Assembly (NCBI GenBank): GCA_022059125.1
Contig: JAEUWY010000001.1
Location: 3,596,001-3,660,000, forward strand
Reading direction: 5' to 3'
Source: Corynespora cassiicola
Lineage: Eukaryota > Ascomycota > Dothideomycetes > Pleosporales > Corynesporascaceae
DNA length: 64,000 nucleotides
Notes under the pieces: model-generated
The model's input: only the letters and a program-made list of their open reading frames with translations
Told to the model about the DNA's origin: nothing
Database searches by the model: none
Position numbers and translations under genes: made by a program
Shown: positions 34,156 through 44,721 of the stretch, piece by piece
Position numbering within the stretch: position 1 is the first letter of the stretch
How the letters are laid out: each line of letters begins with the position of its first letter

Positions 34156-35073
34156 CTACTCGACAAGGAATTCGTCCATGGGATCTGATCTCCGTCCTCC
34201 CCATCGCACTCCCCTCAACGCCTCAACCTCGGCGAGCAGCATCTCACGCTCACGCTCAATCTTCTTGATGTAGTCGATGGCGCCTGCAAGCACCATGGCT
34301 TTACTGGGCTTTGGCTGACCCATGACGCCACCCTCATCACTCTGGGGCAGTGTTGGTACCGCTCGCCGTAAGCGCTCGAGCTCGGAGTTGAGGCCCTCGC
34401 GATACTTGCGCTCTACTTGGTTGTGTGGGAGACGTGTTGTGCGTGCACACTTGGTCGACGATGAGGTCGAGGGGGTGTCGGAATCCTTGCGGTCGAGCCT
34501 TGGGCGTCCCCGCTTGCGTTGGGGACGCTTTGGGGCGGGCTCCTCGGTAATGCAAGGGGGCGAAGAGGGGGACTCGCGCTTCAATGGGCGGGGAGAGAGT
34601 TCGGGAGAGGACGGCTGGAGTGGGGGTGCGCCATCGCCGCACAGGGAGGGCGTGGGCGAGTGTGCCGTCTGTGGCGAGATCTCGAATGAACCGGGCCGCA
34701 CGGCATCGAAGGAGAAGCCGCCTTGGGGGAATTGCTCAAGCTGGCCAAAGGGTGTTGGGTTGTATGGCGATGGACGGTAGCTTGATGAGTTGAGATTGGC
34801 CGAGGCGGATGCTGCGGCTGGGAGGGAAGAGTTGAAAACGGCGGAAGACTTGGGACCTGGGCTGAATCCGGCCGGCAGCTCCACGGATGCTACGGGACGG
34901 TCGAAGAGGGATTCGCAGTCCAGGAAGGATGTGAGGGAGTGGTCGGGCGATGTCGTGTAAGCGTCTGCGAGGTATGCCTTGTCAAGGGTTTCTGGGTAGG
35001 AGAAGGAATCCAAGGTCGGAGAGTAGTCGGTATTGGCGACCAGCGGATATGATGATAGATCTGAAAAATCCAT
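34156..35073 (-). CDS. bHLH transcription factor with SREBP-type tyrosine
   Basis: A single exon encodes 305 residues. Residues ~1-180 are Ser/Pro-rich. An AT-hook-like KRGRPRL lies near ~185. The bHLH spans ~212-285: basic region HNQVERKYREGLN, with tyrosine where most bHLH proteins have arginine (the SREBP-class substitution), then helix 1, a glycine-rich loop (DEGGVMGQPKPSK) and helix 2 AMVLAGAIDYIKKIERE. No transmembrane segment follows, so this is not a membrane-tethered SREBP; it resembles short nuclear fungal regulators of that class. SREBP-type proteins bind both E-boxes and SRE half-sites; the targets here are unknown. The C-terminus ends in an acidic stretch DPMDEFLVE. Confidence 0.88.
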   Translation of the reverse strand: MDFSDLSSYPLVANTDYSPTLDSFSYPETLDKAYLADAYTTSPDHSLTSFLDCESLFDRPVASVELPAGFSPGPKSSAVFNSSLPAAASASANLNSSSYRPSPYNPTPFGQLEQFPQGGFSFDAVRPGSFEISPQTAHSPTPSLCGDGAPPLQPSSPELSPRPLKRESPSSPPCITEEPAPKRPQRKRGRPRLDRKDSDTPSTSSSTKCARTTRLPHNQVERKYREGLNSELERLRRAVPTLPQSDEGGVMGQPKPSKAMVLAGAIDYIKKIEREREMLLAEVEALRGVRWGGRRSDPMDEFLVE

Positions 35074-38000
35074 GGTGTGTGATGGCTGCGCAGGGCAGGC
35101 TTTGGTGTGTTGTCGAGGTCGATGAAGAATCAACTGTGGAAGGCTGTGGTCAAAGGCTGGGTGAGGAGGAGGTTGAAAAGCGGAGAAGCTGTGTTTAAAG
35201 AGGAGGCAGACACAAGCTTCGTATATGTATCCGACTATGTTTAGTGGTGCGGCCGAGGTGCAATGGCAGGCGTAATGCGGACTCGCGTAGTCCAGGGATC
35301 CAATGCACAGGGAAACGGAATAGGAAGGGCTGGGTTTGTTCGCTTGGAGTGTTCAAAGTGGTAGGTGTGAGTATCATAACCAAAACAGTAGACCCGATCC
35401 CAGAGCTTCCATTCCTTATAACATCCACACCCCAGCTTCGCCTGGGCGCCTACCTGGGCGCCCGCGGCCCCGCTGGACACGGGCCCCGGACTAGTCAGCG
35501 TGGCTGCATGCCGCCAAAGCCTTGAGCGCGCTCGACCAGATGCGCAGGTCGAACGATGAACAGCTCACATCGGCAGCTTCCGGTAGAGGGGTCGCTGGGC
35601 CTTGTGTGGATGGTCTAGATCCATTCGGGCCGAGCGAGTGCATGTGCCTTTCTAGTCGTGGCACAGCGCCGACTGGCTGGGCGCTGCCGATTCGCCGCTT
35701 CAGCTCCAAAAGCCCATTCATTTAGAAACACAGGCTTCTGCTGTGGGTCGAACGTGTATACAGCATACTGCTGTTGAGGTTCTGGAGCTGCCGTGCTGGT
35801 TGCAGAGGCAATCTGGGTGCGCCCGTGTACAGAGGCCCGAGTACGAAGGCAAATGAGCCACACCCGGCACTTGACAGAACTCGACAGAATTTGACAGGAT
35901 ACGTAAGGCTGACTGTCATTTTGCACACCACGTGGTTGACACATTAGCAATAGCCAGGCAGCGGCCGAGCAATCCTTTAGTCAATCCGACGCCCTTTCAA
36001 CACCGTCAGTGTAGCATCGCAGTCCTGAAAGACCCGAGGGCGGCCAGCTCCGTCGTCTCATAGTCACGACTGGCAGGTTTTTCTGCGCCGGAAGCCTGTC
36101 CTGCAATTCTCTTTGTCTACGCTTATACTAACGACTAGTCCGAACCATGGCCTCCCGTTTTCAGACGAGCCGCTCTGAGCAAGCCGTACGTTTTCGGCAT
36201 TACGCGATGGAGAGGTATAGTTCTGAGTGGGTGCTAGTCGCAACGGCCGGTCATGCTTAGACAAAAGCTTTGCAGGTCGCTCTGGGTGCGTTCATCATGG
36301 TGTGATGTCGCCAAGCTGTGATCTCCCGGGGATGGAGGCCACGACGGAAGCGCCCGCAGCGCTGGTGAAGTCGCAGGACCACAAACACTCCATCATCACA
36401 GGGCTGAAGAAGATTCTCCGGATCTGATAACGGAATGCCTCGAAGAGCTCGCGATGGCCTCGCTACCTGCGCCTGCTACAGGCTTTGCGGGTCCACGTGC
36501 AGACGGCGGCGCGGATCCATGGCCCCCGAACGCCTCGCATGCAGGAACGGGTACGTGAGAATGGCCTGATTCTCAGACCATCCACCACGAGCCCATGGCG
36601 GTTCTAGGGATGACGAAGCGAGCATGCGGAAAATGCAGGATGCTCACCCTTATTAGAAAAAAGTGCCTAGGTACACTGCCGGCTCGTTAGCCGTCGCGCT
36701 GCCGTCGCCTCCCGCTGCAGAGCGTTGCTTCATCAGCGCGTTGATCCCGGTGTCGCACCTCGTCGAGACTCTCCTCCGCGACTCTGAAGGAATTGGGGAC
36801 TGCACGACGAGCCGCAAAAGGAAAGTCATGGCGCGAGTAGAGTTGGCCAGACTTTTGCATGGTACATTATCGAGCTCTCTGCCCTCGCCGTCCCCGCTGC
36901 CCGGAGTCCCGCCCTTCGTATCGATTGTCGAATCTGCGGTGTGCACTGCTCCCTTCCCCTTGGCCGGCGAAAACTCGCAGCTCGGAAATGCAGTCCCTCA
37001 AAGGATCAAGTTGAGGAAAAATTTCAACCTCGACCAAGCACTTGGGAACGGACTGACGGGAGGCCGATAGCATCGCGCCCTAGACGCGACCTGTACAGCA
37101 GATTTGACGAGGCAAAAGGGTGAACAGCAGGCGAGACTAACACAAAGGCAGGATAGCGGTCCCAATTCCACGACGCTCTGCTGAACGAATGCGCCAGGAT
37201 GCCGTTGCTGCCGCTCGCCCGTAGTCCCTCGGCAAACGCCACGAGGCTCCAGAAATTTGAAGCAAGGAGGCGCCTGCTCACGAAGAATGACACATCTCAG
37301 AACAGCATCGATCGACCGTCGCACAAAGTCAGACAGCGTCATTGAGACGCTTGGGTGCCAAGACGACACGTCTTCAGCGGGTGGAGTGGATGAATGCGAA
37401 GATTTCCGCTCATTGCGAATTCCCGGAAGCATCGAGGGGAGGGACATGTAGAAGTTGAGAAGAGGGAAGTTTCCCGAGGCGGCTTGTTTCCCCCAGAAAA
37501 AAAGAAAACAACACGGCACGAATTCCTGCCCATTGGCGATGGCGATACCCCTCCTCAACACTTTTGCATACCATAGATGGCAGGCTGCGTCCAAGGAGCG
37601 CGACCTTCCTGCTTCGTCTCTAGAAGAAAGTCTGCCTGCAAGCAACCGGCCTTGAAACGCGACGGTCCGCACGTTGTGCCAGGGTTCGTGAATTGCCGCA
37701 ATTGGAAGTTTCAGCTGTCATTGTGCGTTGGTGAATCTGGGGTGCAGCGACGGTCTGAGTTTATTTCTATCGACTGGCCGAGATCTACGCCGCCGGCGGA
37801 CGTCATGATGAGGATGGAATCTGCTTCCAGTCAATCGAGACCGGGTAGCTATACCTGAAGCGGGTCCCATGGGATTGTTCGTGGTGTGCTGAAGGCTCCT
37901 GCCTCATCTCACGTGCCAGCCTTGGTACCTGCCCAGGTGGGTTTCTGTGTGTGTAGGGACAGATGGAGTGGACATGGAAGATGTAGACCGGACGGACGTG

Positions 38001-38412
38001 GTATATTGAGTGGAAGGGTTGGGCTCGAATGTATCAGAGGAAATGTACAAATGTCAGAAGATGCCACGATGATTGTGGGTTTGTTGGCTTTCGTCTAGCG
38101 AAGCTGTAAGGGAAGGAGCGAAGCTGGCTCTGCTTGGCAGGAAATTGTAGGAAGTAGCAGCAGCAGCAGCAACAACAGCAACATCACCACCCAGTCGAGT
38201 TCCAAATCGAGTCAAGTGCTCCAGGTGCCAATTTAGATGCCGCATCGATGCTGAGCAAAATGTGGCCCAGAAAGCTACCTTTTGCCATGCTCAATTCATG
38301 TCGGATATGGCGTCCTTTCCGTTTCTGCGCACCGCCACTCATCCGCCACACCACCCCACCACCCCTCGTCAGCGTCCAAGCTCAAGCTCCATTCCTCATT
38401 CCTCCTGCAACC
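35074..38412. other. 3.3 kb mostly non-coding region
   Basis: No well-supported gene. It contains the possible small spliced gene at 36147, a CAG/CAA microsatellite at about 38157-38185, and the promoter of the metallophosphoesterase gene. Scattered open frames up to ~220 codons have no recognisable domains. Confidence 0.45.
36147..36429 (+). CDS. possible small spliced gene or remnant
   Basis: A perfect TACTAAC branch site followed by GACTAG (36126-36138) is an intron 3' end. ATG 36147 in AACCATGG context then opens MASRFQTSRSEQA, ending at a GTACGT donor (36186). An acceptor TTTGCAG (36269-36275) would continue VALGAFIM. Beyond this, either a stop follows or another intron leads to a final KHSIITGLKKILRI frame ending at 36427. 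The splice signals look genuine, but I cannot settle a protein, which would be only 20-40 residues. It may be a decayed gene. No homologue comes to mind. Confidence 0.25.
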
Positions 38413-39545
38413 ATGTCTACCCTCTCCTCGTCATCGCCTATAAAGACACGGTTTCTCGTCATTTCTGACACGCACAACGCGTCTCCTGTGCAAAATGCAA
38501 CAAGTGCGGATACTGCCTTCCGGCCGCCGCTCCCAAAGGCCGACGTGCTGCTACATTGCGGCGATCTGACCATGGTCGGACGGTACTCAGAGTACGAAGC
38601 AACACTGGAGATGCTGGCCTCTATTGATGCAGACTTGAAGCTTGTCATTGCAGGAAATCACGACATCAGCTTAGATGAAGCATATTATCGACGGAAAGGG
38701 CAGTCTATGCAACGTCTCAACCAAGCGGATGAATCATTACCTGCACGAGCGAGGGAACTGTGGACTGGAGAGCTCGCCAAGGCGGCCGGAGTTACGTTTC
38801 TCGACGAGGGGACGTATAGCTTCGTATTGAAGAATGGAGCGAAGTTGCGGGTATGTTTCTTTTCGTCTCGTATCAGGCCATTCCGTCTCATACTGCATCT
38901 TTATGCATTTTTTTTTTTGCCAGCACATGCATTTAGCCTCTACACCAGACATATCAATGTCACTCTGGAATCCATAGCTGATCTGAATAGGTATACGCTT
39001 CCCCTTACCAGCCCGAATTTTGCGACTGGGCCTTCCCCTACTGGCGGAATGAGGACCGCTACAACCCGCCGCACCTTAGCACCCCGCTTTCCATCCCCAT
39101 TGCCTCCAACCCTGTCCCCGACTTCCCAGCGATAGACCTTATGATGACGCACGGCCCACCGCACGGTATTCTGGATGCCACCACCCATGGCGAGCCCGTG
39201 GGTTGCGAGCATCTTTTGCGCGCGGCACAGAGATGCCGACCACGGATGCACTGCTTCGGGCATATTCACGAAGGGTGGGGTGCAGAGCGCGTACAGTGGT
39301 CCGAAGGCGAGCTGGGGGATATAAAAGAGGGATGTATACAACAGAGCGAGCGTGTGCAAGTCGACGAGCAGAAAGCCATTTCTCAGCACGGTGTCTTACT
39401 CGATATGAGCAGCACATCCACACCCCTTGCCTTTGGCAAAGAAACCCTCATGGTCAATGCAAGCATCATGACGGTCAGGTACAGACCTGCACAAGCGCCG
39501 TGGGTCGTGGACCTAGACCTCGAGCCCGCAGACCCTGAGATCTAG
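38413..39545 (+). CDS. calcineurin-like metallophosphoesterase (UPF0046/MPPED type)
   Basis: Exons 38413-38850 and 38991-39545 encode 330 residues; intron 38851-38990 is GTATGT...TAG. All metal-binding signatures are present: D-x-H as SDTHN (D19, H21), CGD (D51), GNHD (81-84), THGPPHG (~205) and GHIH (~240). Such proteins are two-metal phosphodiesterases; human MPPED relatives hydrolyse cyclic nucleotides weakly, and the fungal substrate is unknown. The start ATG (ACCATGTCT) gives the usual family length. The frame extends upstream to an ATG at 38248, adding 55 mostly basic/hydrophobic residues that look like a mitochondrial presequence, so an organellar isoform is possible. Confidence 0.9.
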
Positions 39546-40816
39546 CGTCCAGCTACTCTTACAGACAAGGGTGACAGTACGCCACGCCTGCTTCGGGAAT
39601 ACATACATGGCCCTCCCCATACTAGGCTTCTGCATCGACATAGCGCAAGGAACCCACACTGCCGTTGCAAAGACCCTGCGCAAACTAAAAAAAAGCTTAT
39701 CCGCATGCCCCTCCTGAATTTTCCCCCGGAGCTCCCCGCTGCGCTCCGCTCCGACTGCCGTGTATGCTAGCCTGGGGTCGGGTGATGGCGTCGCGCGCGG
39801 TGGGGTGACACGACCATCAGGTGATGCGCCAATACCACGCGCACAGGGAACAAACAGGCAATCCGGCCAGTGCCGCTGTCTGATTGTGGAATAGCTTTGG
39901 AATATCTGCCAGGCATGCGACTGCCGAACTCGTGGAGCGGGCGTTTGCTGTGCCTGGATGGATGTAGGGGAGGGCGTGGGGGGAGGTGTAGAGAGTTGTG
40001 CCTCAGGTTTGCATAGGGGCTAGGGTAGGGGCGGAACGGGCCGGAGGGTGGGATCCACTTTTTGGGGCCGTTGGGTGCTTTGTCATATATAACGAGGAGC
40101 AGTAAGATACTCTTGTGTAGTGGCGGTAGTCAGGATAAGTAAAGCTAGAAGGATGAATGTGGCATGTTGGGTTTCTTATATTACTATTTTTTCCCTTCGA
40201 GTACCTAGGTGGAATACGTGTATACAAGACTTCCTACCCTGTTCTAACCTGTACTGTCCTGCCCTGCGAAAGAAAGAAAGAGAAAACTAAATAAGTCTGG
40301 GGTATGGGGTATGATGAAACAGTCCAATCGTTGCAAGTCTTGCTGAGCGAAAGTGTATAGCAGATTCCCCCCTTCAGCTAGGGGAATTCTTGATGGAAAA
40401 AAAAAGAAGAAGTAAAGAAAGAGAGAAGGGTGCCGTAACCCTCATTACAAAGGAGTTCTATCCACGTCTAATGACGGGGTGGAAGGCGATAAAATGGAAA
40501 AGAGGGAGGCAGATTCACCGCATAACGCATGGCACAGACGCCCGAACACCGACCCCCCGCCGCCCACAACGCCTGGTCATCCAATTGCATGCTGGACGCG
40601 CCATTGACACATCCGCAGCAAGCAAGTACGCATGCATGTCTTCTTTCTGCTCGCCCGCCAACCTCCCCCCAGTGCAACCTCTTGTCTTGCAGAAAGGGAA
40701 ACGCTGCCACCACAAGCTGCCTCCCGCATCCTCAGAAAGGCAAAGGAGAAAAAAAAAAAAGAGGAACGCGCAGTTGGCAATTTAGGTGACAGCACGTCTG
40801 AGACAATCCACGCACC
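39546..40816. other. intergenic region
   Basis: 3' flanks of convergent neighbours. Short poly-A runs (for example near 40393-40410 and 40747-40760) are present. No gene is supported. Confidence 0.5.
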
Positions 40817-41164
40817 TCATGCCCTCTCCCACCCCGCCCTCCTCCTCATCTTCCCCCTCAACTTGCCAAAGATGCGATTTACCAACCGCACCTTCTTCTT
40901 GGTGCCCTCGTCGACGCCCAGGTGCTGCTCCCCGACAAACGTCTCAAAGGTGAGGTTGCGGTTGCAGGCGCGCGTCTTGCCGTCCATGGGGTCGATGCTC
41001 TGGGCGACCCGCGTGCCGCTGTATCCGCCGTACCTGGAGCGTGAGAAATCCGTGGTGGCGGTGTTGGTGGTTGCTGCTGCTGCTGCTGCGCCGGCGGGCG
41101 TGGTGGATCCGGATCCGGAGTGGCAAGTCGAGGAGGGTTGGAAAAGAGAGTGGAGGTCGAGCAT
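40817..41164 (-). CDS. hypothetical basic protein, 5' end uncertain
   Basis: From the first ATG (41164) the frame gives 115 residues: an Ala/Thr-rich linker, then a more ordered part RYGGYSGTRVAQSIDPMDG...CNRNLTFETF, and a strongly basic tail RLVNRIFGKLRGKMRRR. The frame stays open upstream to 41407 with Asn- and Arg/His-rich repeats but no ATG, so an upstream exon is likely. I recognise no family. Codon use in the last 75 residues looks coding. Confidence 0.4.
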   Translation of the reverse strand: MLDLHSLFQPSSTCHSGSGSTTPAGAAAAAATTNTATTDFSRSRYGGYSGTRVAQSIDPMDGKTRACNRNLTFETFVGEQHLGVDEGTKKKVRLVNRIFGKLRGKMRRRAGWERA

Positions 41165-42483
41165 GTGGTGGCGGCGTCGGCGAGCGGGGGGGGAAATCGT
41201 CTTGCTGGGACTGGCACGGGTTTTGCGGTGGTGCTGGTGCTGGTGCGGTTGCTGGTCGTTGCGGCGGCGGCGGCTATCGCTATCGCTGTGGGTTCCGTGC
41301 TCGGTCTTGTTGTTGTTATTGTTGTCGATGTTGTCGCGGTCGGTGGTGACGTCTAGAGGCCTGGCCGTGGTTGTTGAGGCGGGGCGATGAGTTACTTTTT
41401 CTCGCACGCGAACGGTGCCGATAACAGCGGAGCGTCGCCAGTGGAGGGCGAGGGTGATGATCGCTGACAGCTAGCTGGACGTGCCTGGGACGAGGAGATC
41501 GTGAGTATTTCAGTCCTGGCCTGGTAGATAAGCCGGGCCTGAATCGCGAATCTAGCTGACCGGTCTCATCTTGGCGGAGCGGAAGCGGTAAACTGGCCTG
41601 CAAGTGGTGGCATCGCCGAAAGGATGCAGGCTGCTCTGCGAAGCGGCCCTGGCGCCATGCTGTTAGCAGACGGCTAGCAAGCTGCGCTGGCAAGGGCAGA
41701 CACGGTCGAGACGGCGCCACGAAGACAGGCGCGGGCAGGGAGGTGGGCTCTCCTGAGCGTGGAGAGAGGACGGCGGTTGGAGGGCTGGAGTCGGACTGGA
41801 CGGGGTGTCGTGACACGGCGGCTGGTTGGCTGGCCCTGTGGTTCCAACGTGTCGCGCTAGCCGTTTTGACACGTCGGCTAGCGCGTGTCCCGAAGCGAAT
41901 ATCAACCTCACCTGCCAAGCCAATCAATTATCGAAATCTCACCCATTCTCGATCCTGCCCAGAAATGCCTCAGCTCGGGGAAATTCTTTCAATTCGAGTC
42001 GCTCTACCATTAGGATACCCTCCTCCGGCGCTGCCCAGTGCTTTTGATGTGCCTTTTTTGTGATTACCATAACCCTGCTCCCTCCCCTCCCCCCTCCGCC
42101 TCCCTAGGTATGAGGTCGCGTGTCGCCCGCCCTGTGGCCTCGGGGGCTTTTTTTTTTCTTCTCATTAAAACGCCAATGAAAATGATCTCGATAGAATGCT
42201 ACATTACTGACAAGGGTTGGTCCTGGTCACCGCTTATGTTGCTGATGACTCCGAGTTGCGATGCTTGAATGACTCAAAGAGAGGGCCATGATGCGAATGA
42301 ATACGAATACAAAGAGCTGCTAGCCGCAGCTGATACGAAACGAAGCGAAAGCATTGTAGGAAATGTGGATAAGAGGCGTCTCAGTGTATACCTTGGAAGA
42401 GAACTGTGTAGAACCTGGATCAAGAGGTCGGGGGGTTGAAAAGAAAGTATATGTGCGACCGTTGGCCCGTGTGGCTGGTTGGC
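41165..42483. other. intergenic region, possibly with an unassigned upstream exon
   Basis: This holds the open upstream part of the basic hypothetical gene (to 41407) and the 3' flank of the next gene. No further gene is clear. Confidence 0.4.
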
Positions 42484-44721
42484 CTAGTTTCCACCGCCTG
42501 GCGGCCGATTGCCGCTGGGAGCACCCTTGGACTTGGACTTCGACAATTTCATCGAAGGCATGCTCTTCATCTTACTGACGCGCTTTTGCAGCTTCGATTT
42601 CTGGCGCTTCGGCGGCTGAGGAGGCGGTTGCGTAGCCTGCCGTGTCAAACCCTGGCAGTCCATCGGTAGAAACTGCGGCGGTGACGGCTGCGGTGACGAT
42701 TGTGGAGACGGCTGTGGAGACCGCTTCGGCGATTGCCGCACCTCGTTGGGCTTGACGTTCCCGCTGCTCGGCATCTTGTTCACGTGCTTCGCCCGGCTTG
42801 AACGGGGGCGATCCTCACTAGGCTCGATGCTCTCGGTAGATGAGTTGTGCGGCGTATCCCGTCGCATCGAGATCGAGTTACCCCGGATGTTTGCGAGACT
42901 CTGCATCCTGTTCATACGCCGCGCCCAGGTCGAGCTACTGCGGCCCTCGCTCTTGCCGACGTTTTCACTGGACGAATTTTGGGGACTGTCTTCTGCGGCA
43001 TTGGCAGCCCCGCGCATATTCGACAGTGGAGCCTGCTTGGTGAGGCGCCTAACCAGCCTGGGTTTTACCACGACGAGTTCCGAACTGTTGGCAGGCGTGT
43101 TTGTGGGCGTGTCCGCACAACTAGTCGCAGAACTATTCGCAGAACTATTGGCGGTACTACTATTGGCGGAGCTATCCGCAGCGCTATTGGCAGAGCTTCC
43201 TGCATAGCTGGTGGCCGAACTGTTCGGATAGCTAGTGAATCCATTGGCGGGTGTAATCCTAGGCGGAGTAGCTGTAGGCAAGGGAGCTGTAGGGAGAGGA
43301 ATCGTAGGTACCGGAGGTATCGCTTCCTTGGACGGGCTGACAGACGCGCGTATCTTCTTGATGCTGGCCATCCTTGAGAGTCGCCTCGAAAGTTTGATTG
43401 GAAACGCCTCGTTCTCTGCGCTCTCACCAGAAGTTTCGCCAGACGCCTCATTCTTAGCATTGTTTGCACCGCGGTAAGCCTCGCCTTTGCCAGACGAGTG
43501 GGGTGACAGGAAGGAGTCGAAGGTTACAGTTGGGTTGGGCTCAAACGTTCTGACCTCTGAAGCCAATCTGCTGTGGGTCGGAGTAAAGCCGCGGGAACGC
43601 TGCGAAGCATGAACAGAAAGATGGCGGCCCTGTCGCCTAGTTCGGAAGACATCGCTGCTACTGGTGTGGCGCAGGTGTGCAGGAGGAGGTCTATGTGATG
43701 AAGTGCGAGAAGGAGGTCCATACGAAGAAGTACGAGGGGGAATTCCGTGAAAAGATGAGCGATAGGGATGATCAGAGAGTGCGTGAGAAGATAAGCGACG
43801 CGAGTGATCCCAGTTTCCATATGAAGCCATGCGACGAGAGTGGTCCATGGGGGGGTTGGTCATCATTGAAAGAGACGGAGCGCTCTTGGTGCGTTGGCTC
43901 TGTCGAAGCCGTGCAGCCTGCGTGACGTCAGTCTTTCCGTCTTCTTTGGGCGTCGTCGGGCTCGTCAACTGGCGAAGCACATTGAAGGGACTCACCTGGC
44001 GTTCAGAATGGAGCAGAAGTTGCTGACATCTGGCAGCATCGTACATGATCTGCTCCAGAATCTCATCCCGGTCCTCCAAACCTACAGGAACGATATCGAC
44101 TCGCGACTTTTGAAATTCGACCATGTCCTTGAGCGTCCATTGCTTGTGGTTGTGGTTCCGCTCCCCGACCATCAGAGAGATGTGGTCATCTCTAGCCAGG
44201 GCATAGCTGTAGTACCGACCCTTCTTTCTTGCGCGCCGAGTAGAAACACCATGCTGCAGAAGCGTCGTCATGCCCATGTCCAGATCCTCGCCGGACTGCG
44301 ATGAAGGAGTGGCGGGGGAGGTTGGTTGACTATCCTCTTCTTCTGGAGTTGACTGACTATGGTCCAACTGATTGTTTACCCTAAGCGGGCCGTTTGCTGG
44401 CGCGGGCGGACTGTCGGGTCGTACGCTCTCCCACGATGATGACCTAGAAGGAATTCGCAAGGCAGGTAAAGAGAATGCTGTCGGCGGAGGCTGTTCTTCA
44501 GGTACATTTCCCAAAAAGAAATCTGTTGAACAATGGTTGTCATGTGACTGTGTGTTGTTGTTATTCTGCGAGTAATTCTCCGACGATGCCATTGCGATCT
44601 GCAGTGGAGATGTTGAGGCGGGCTGTCCGGCAGCTGGAGAAGAGCCTGTTTCTTCACTGGTGCTGTAGCAACCTGGCCGTGAAAAATTGACAATTGGCCT
44701 CCCCCTCGGCGGTTCTACCAT
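42484..44721 (-). CDS. large disordered Ser/Pro-rich protein, unknown function
   Basis: A single open frame encodes 745 residues from the ATG at 44721 (another in-frame ATG, MASSENYSQ, is 43 codons downstream). One region looks folded: ~165-250, with RYYSYALARDDHISLMVGER and DEILEQIMYDAARCQQLLL. The remainder is low-complexity: a central arginine/serine region with repeated HSRR elements, a stretch (43100-43230) of NSSA/SANSSA repeats, SPQPSPQSSPQ repeats and basic C-terminal clusters (KRQKSKLQKRVSKMKS). Short LSRRLSRMASIKKI-like basic patches recur (RRLTK, RRMNRMQS). I know no named family. It is the first of three consecutive minus-strand orphans. Confidence 0.65.
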   Translation of the reverse strand: MVEPPRGRPIVNFSRPGCYSTSEETGSSPAAGQPASTSPLQIAMASSENYSQNNNNTQSHDNHCSTDFFLGNVPEEQPPPTAFSLPALRIPSRSSSWESVRPDSPPAPANGPLRVNNQLDHSQSTPEEEDSQPTSPATPSSQSGEDLDMGMTTLLQHGVSTRRARKKGRYYSYALARDDHISLMVGERNHNHKQWTLKDMVEFQKSRVDIVPVGLEDRDEILEQIMYDAARCQQLLLHSERQVSPFNVLRQLTSPTTPKEDGKTDVTQAARLRQSQRTKSAPSLSMMTNPPMDHSRRMASYGNWDHSRRLSSHALSDHPYRSSFHGIPPRTSSYGPPSRTSSHRPPPAHLRHTSSSDVFRTRRQGRHLSVHASQRSRGFTPTHSRLASEVRTFEPNPTVTFDSFLSPHSSGKGEAYRGANNAKNEASGETSGESAENEAFPIKLSRRLSRMASIKKIRASVSPSKEAIPPVPTIPLPTAPLPTATPPRITPANGFTSYPNSSATSYAGSSANSAADSSANSSTANSSANSSATSCADTPTNTPANSSELVVVKPRLVRRLTKQAPLSNMRGAANAAEDSPQNSSSENVGKSEGRSSSTWARRMNRMQSLANIRGNSISMRRDTPHNSSTESIEPSEDRPRSSRAKHVNKMPSSGNVKPNEVRQSPKRSPQPSPQSSPQPSPPQFLPMDCQGLTRQATQPPPQPPKRQKSKLQKRVSKMKSMPSMKLSKSKSKGAPSGNRPPGGGN

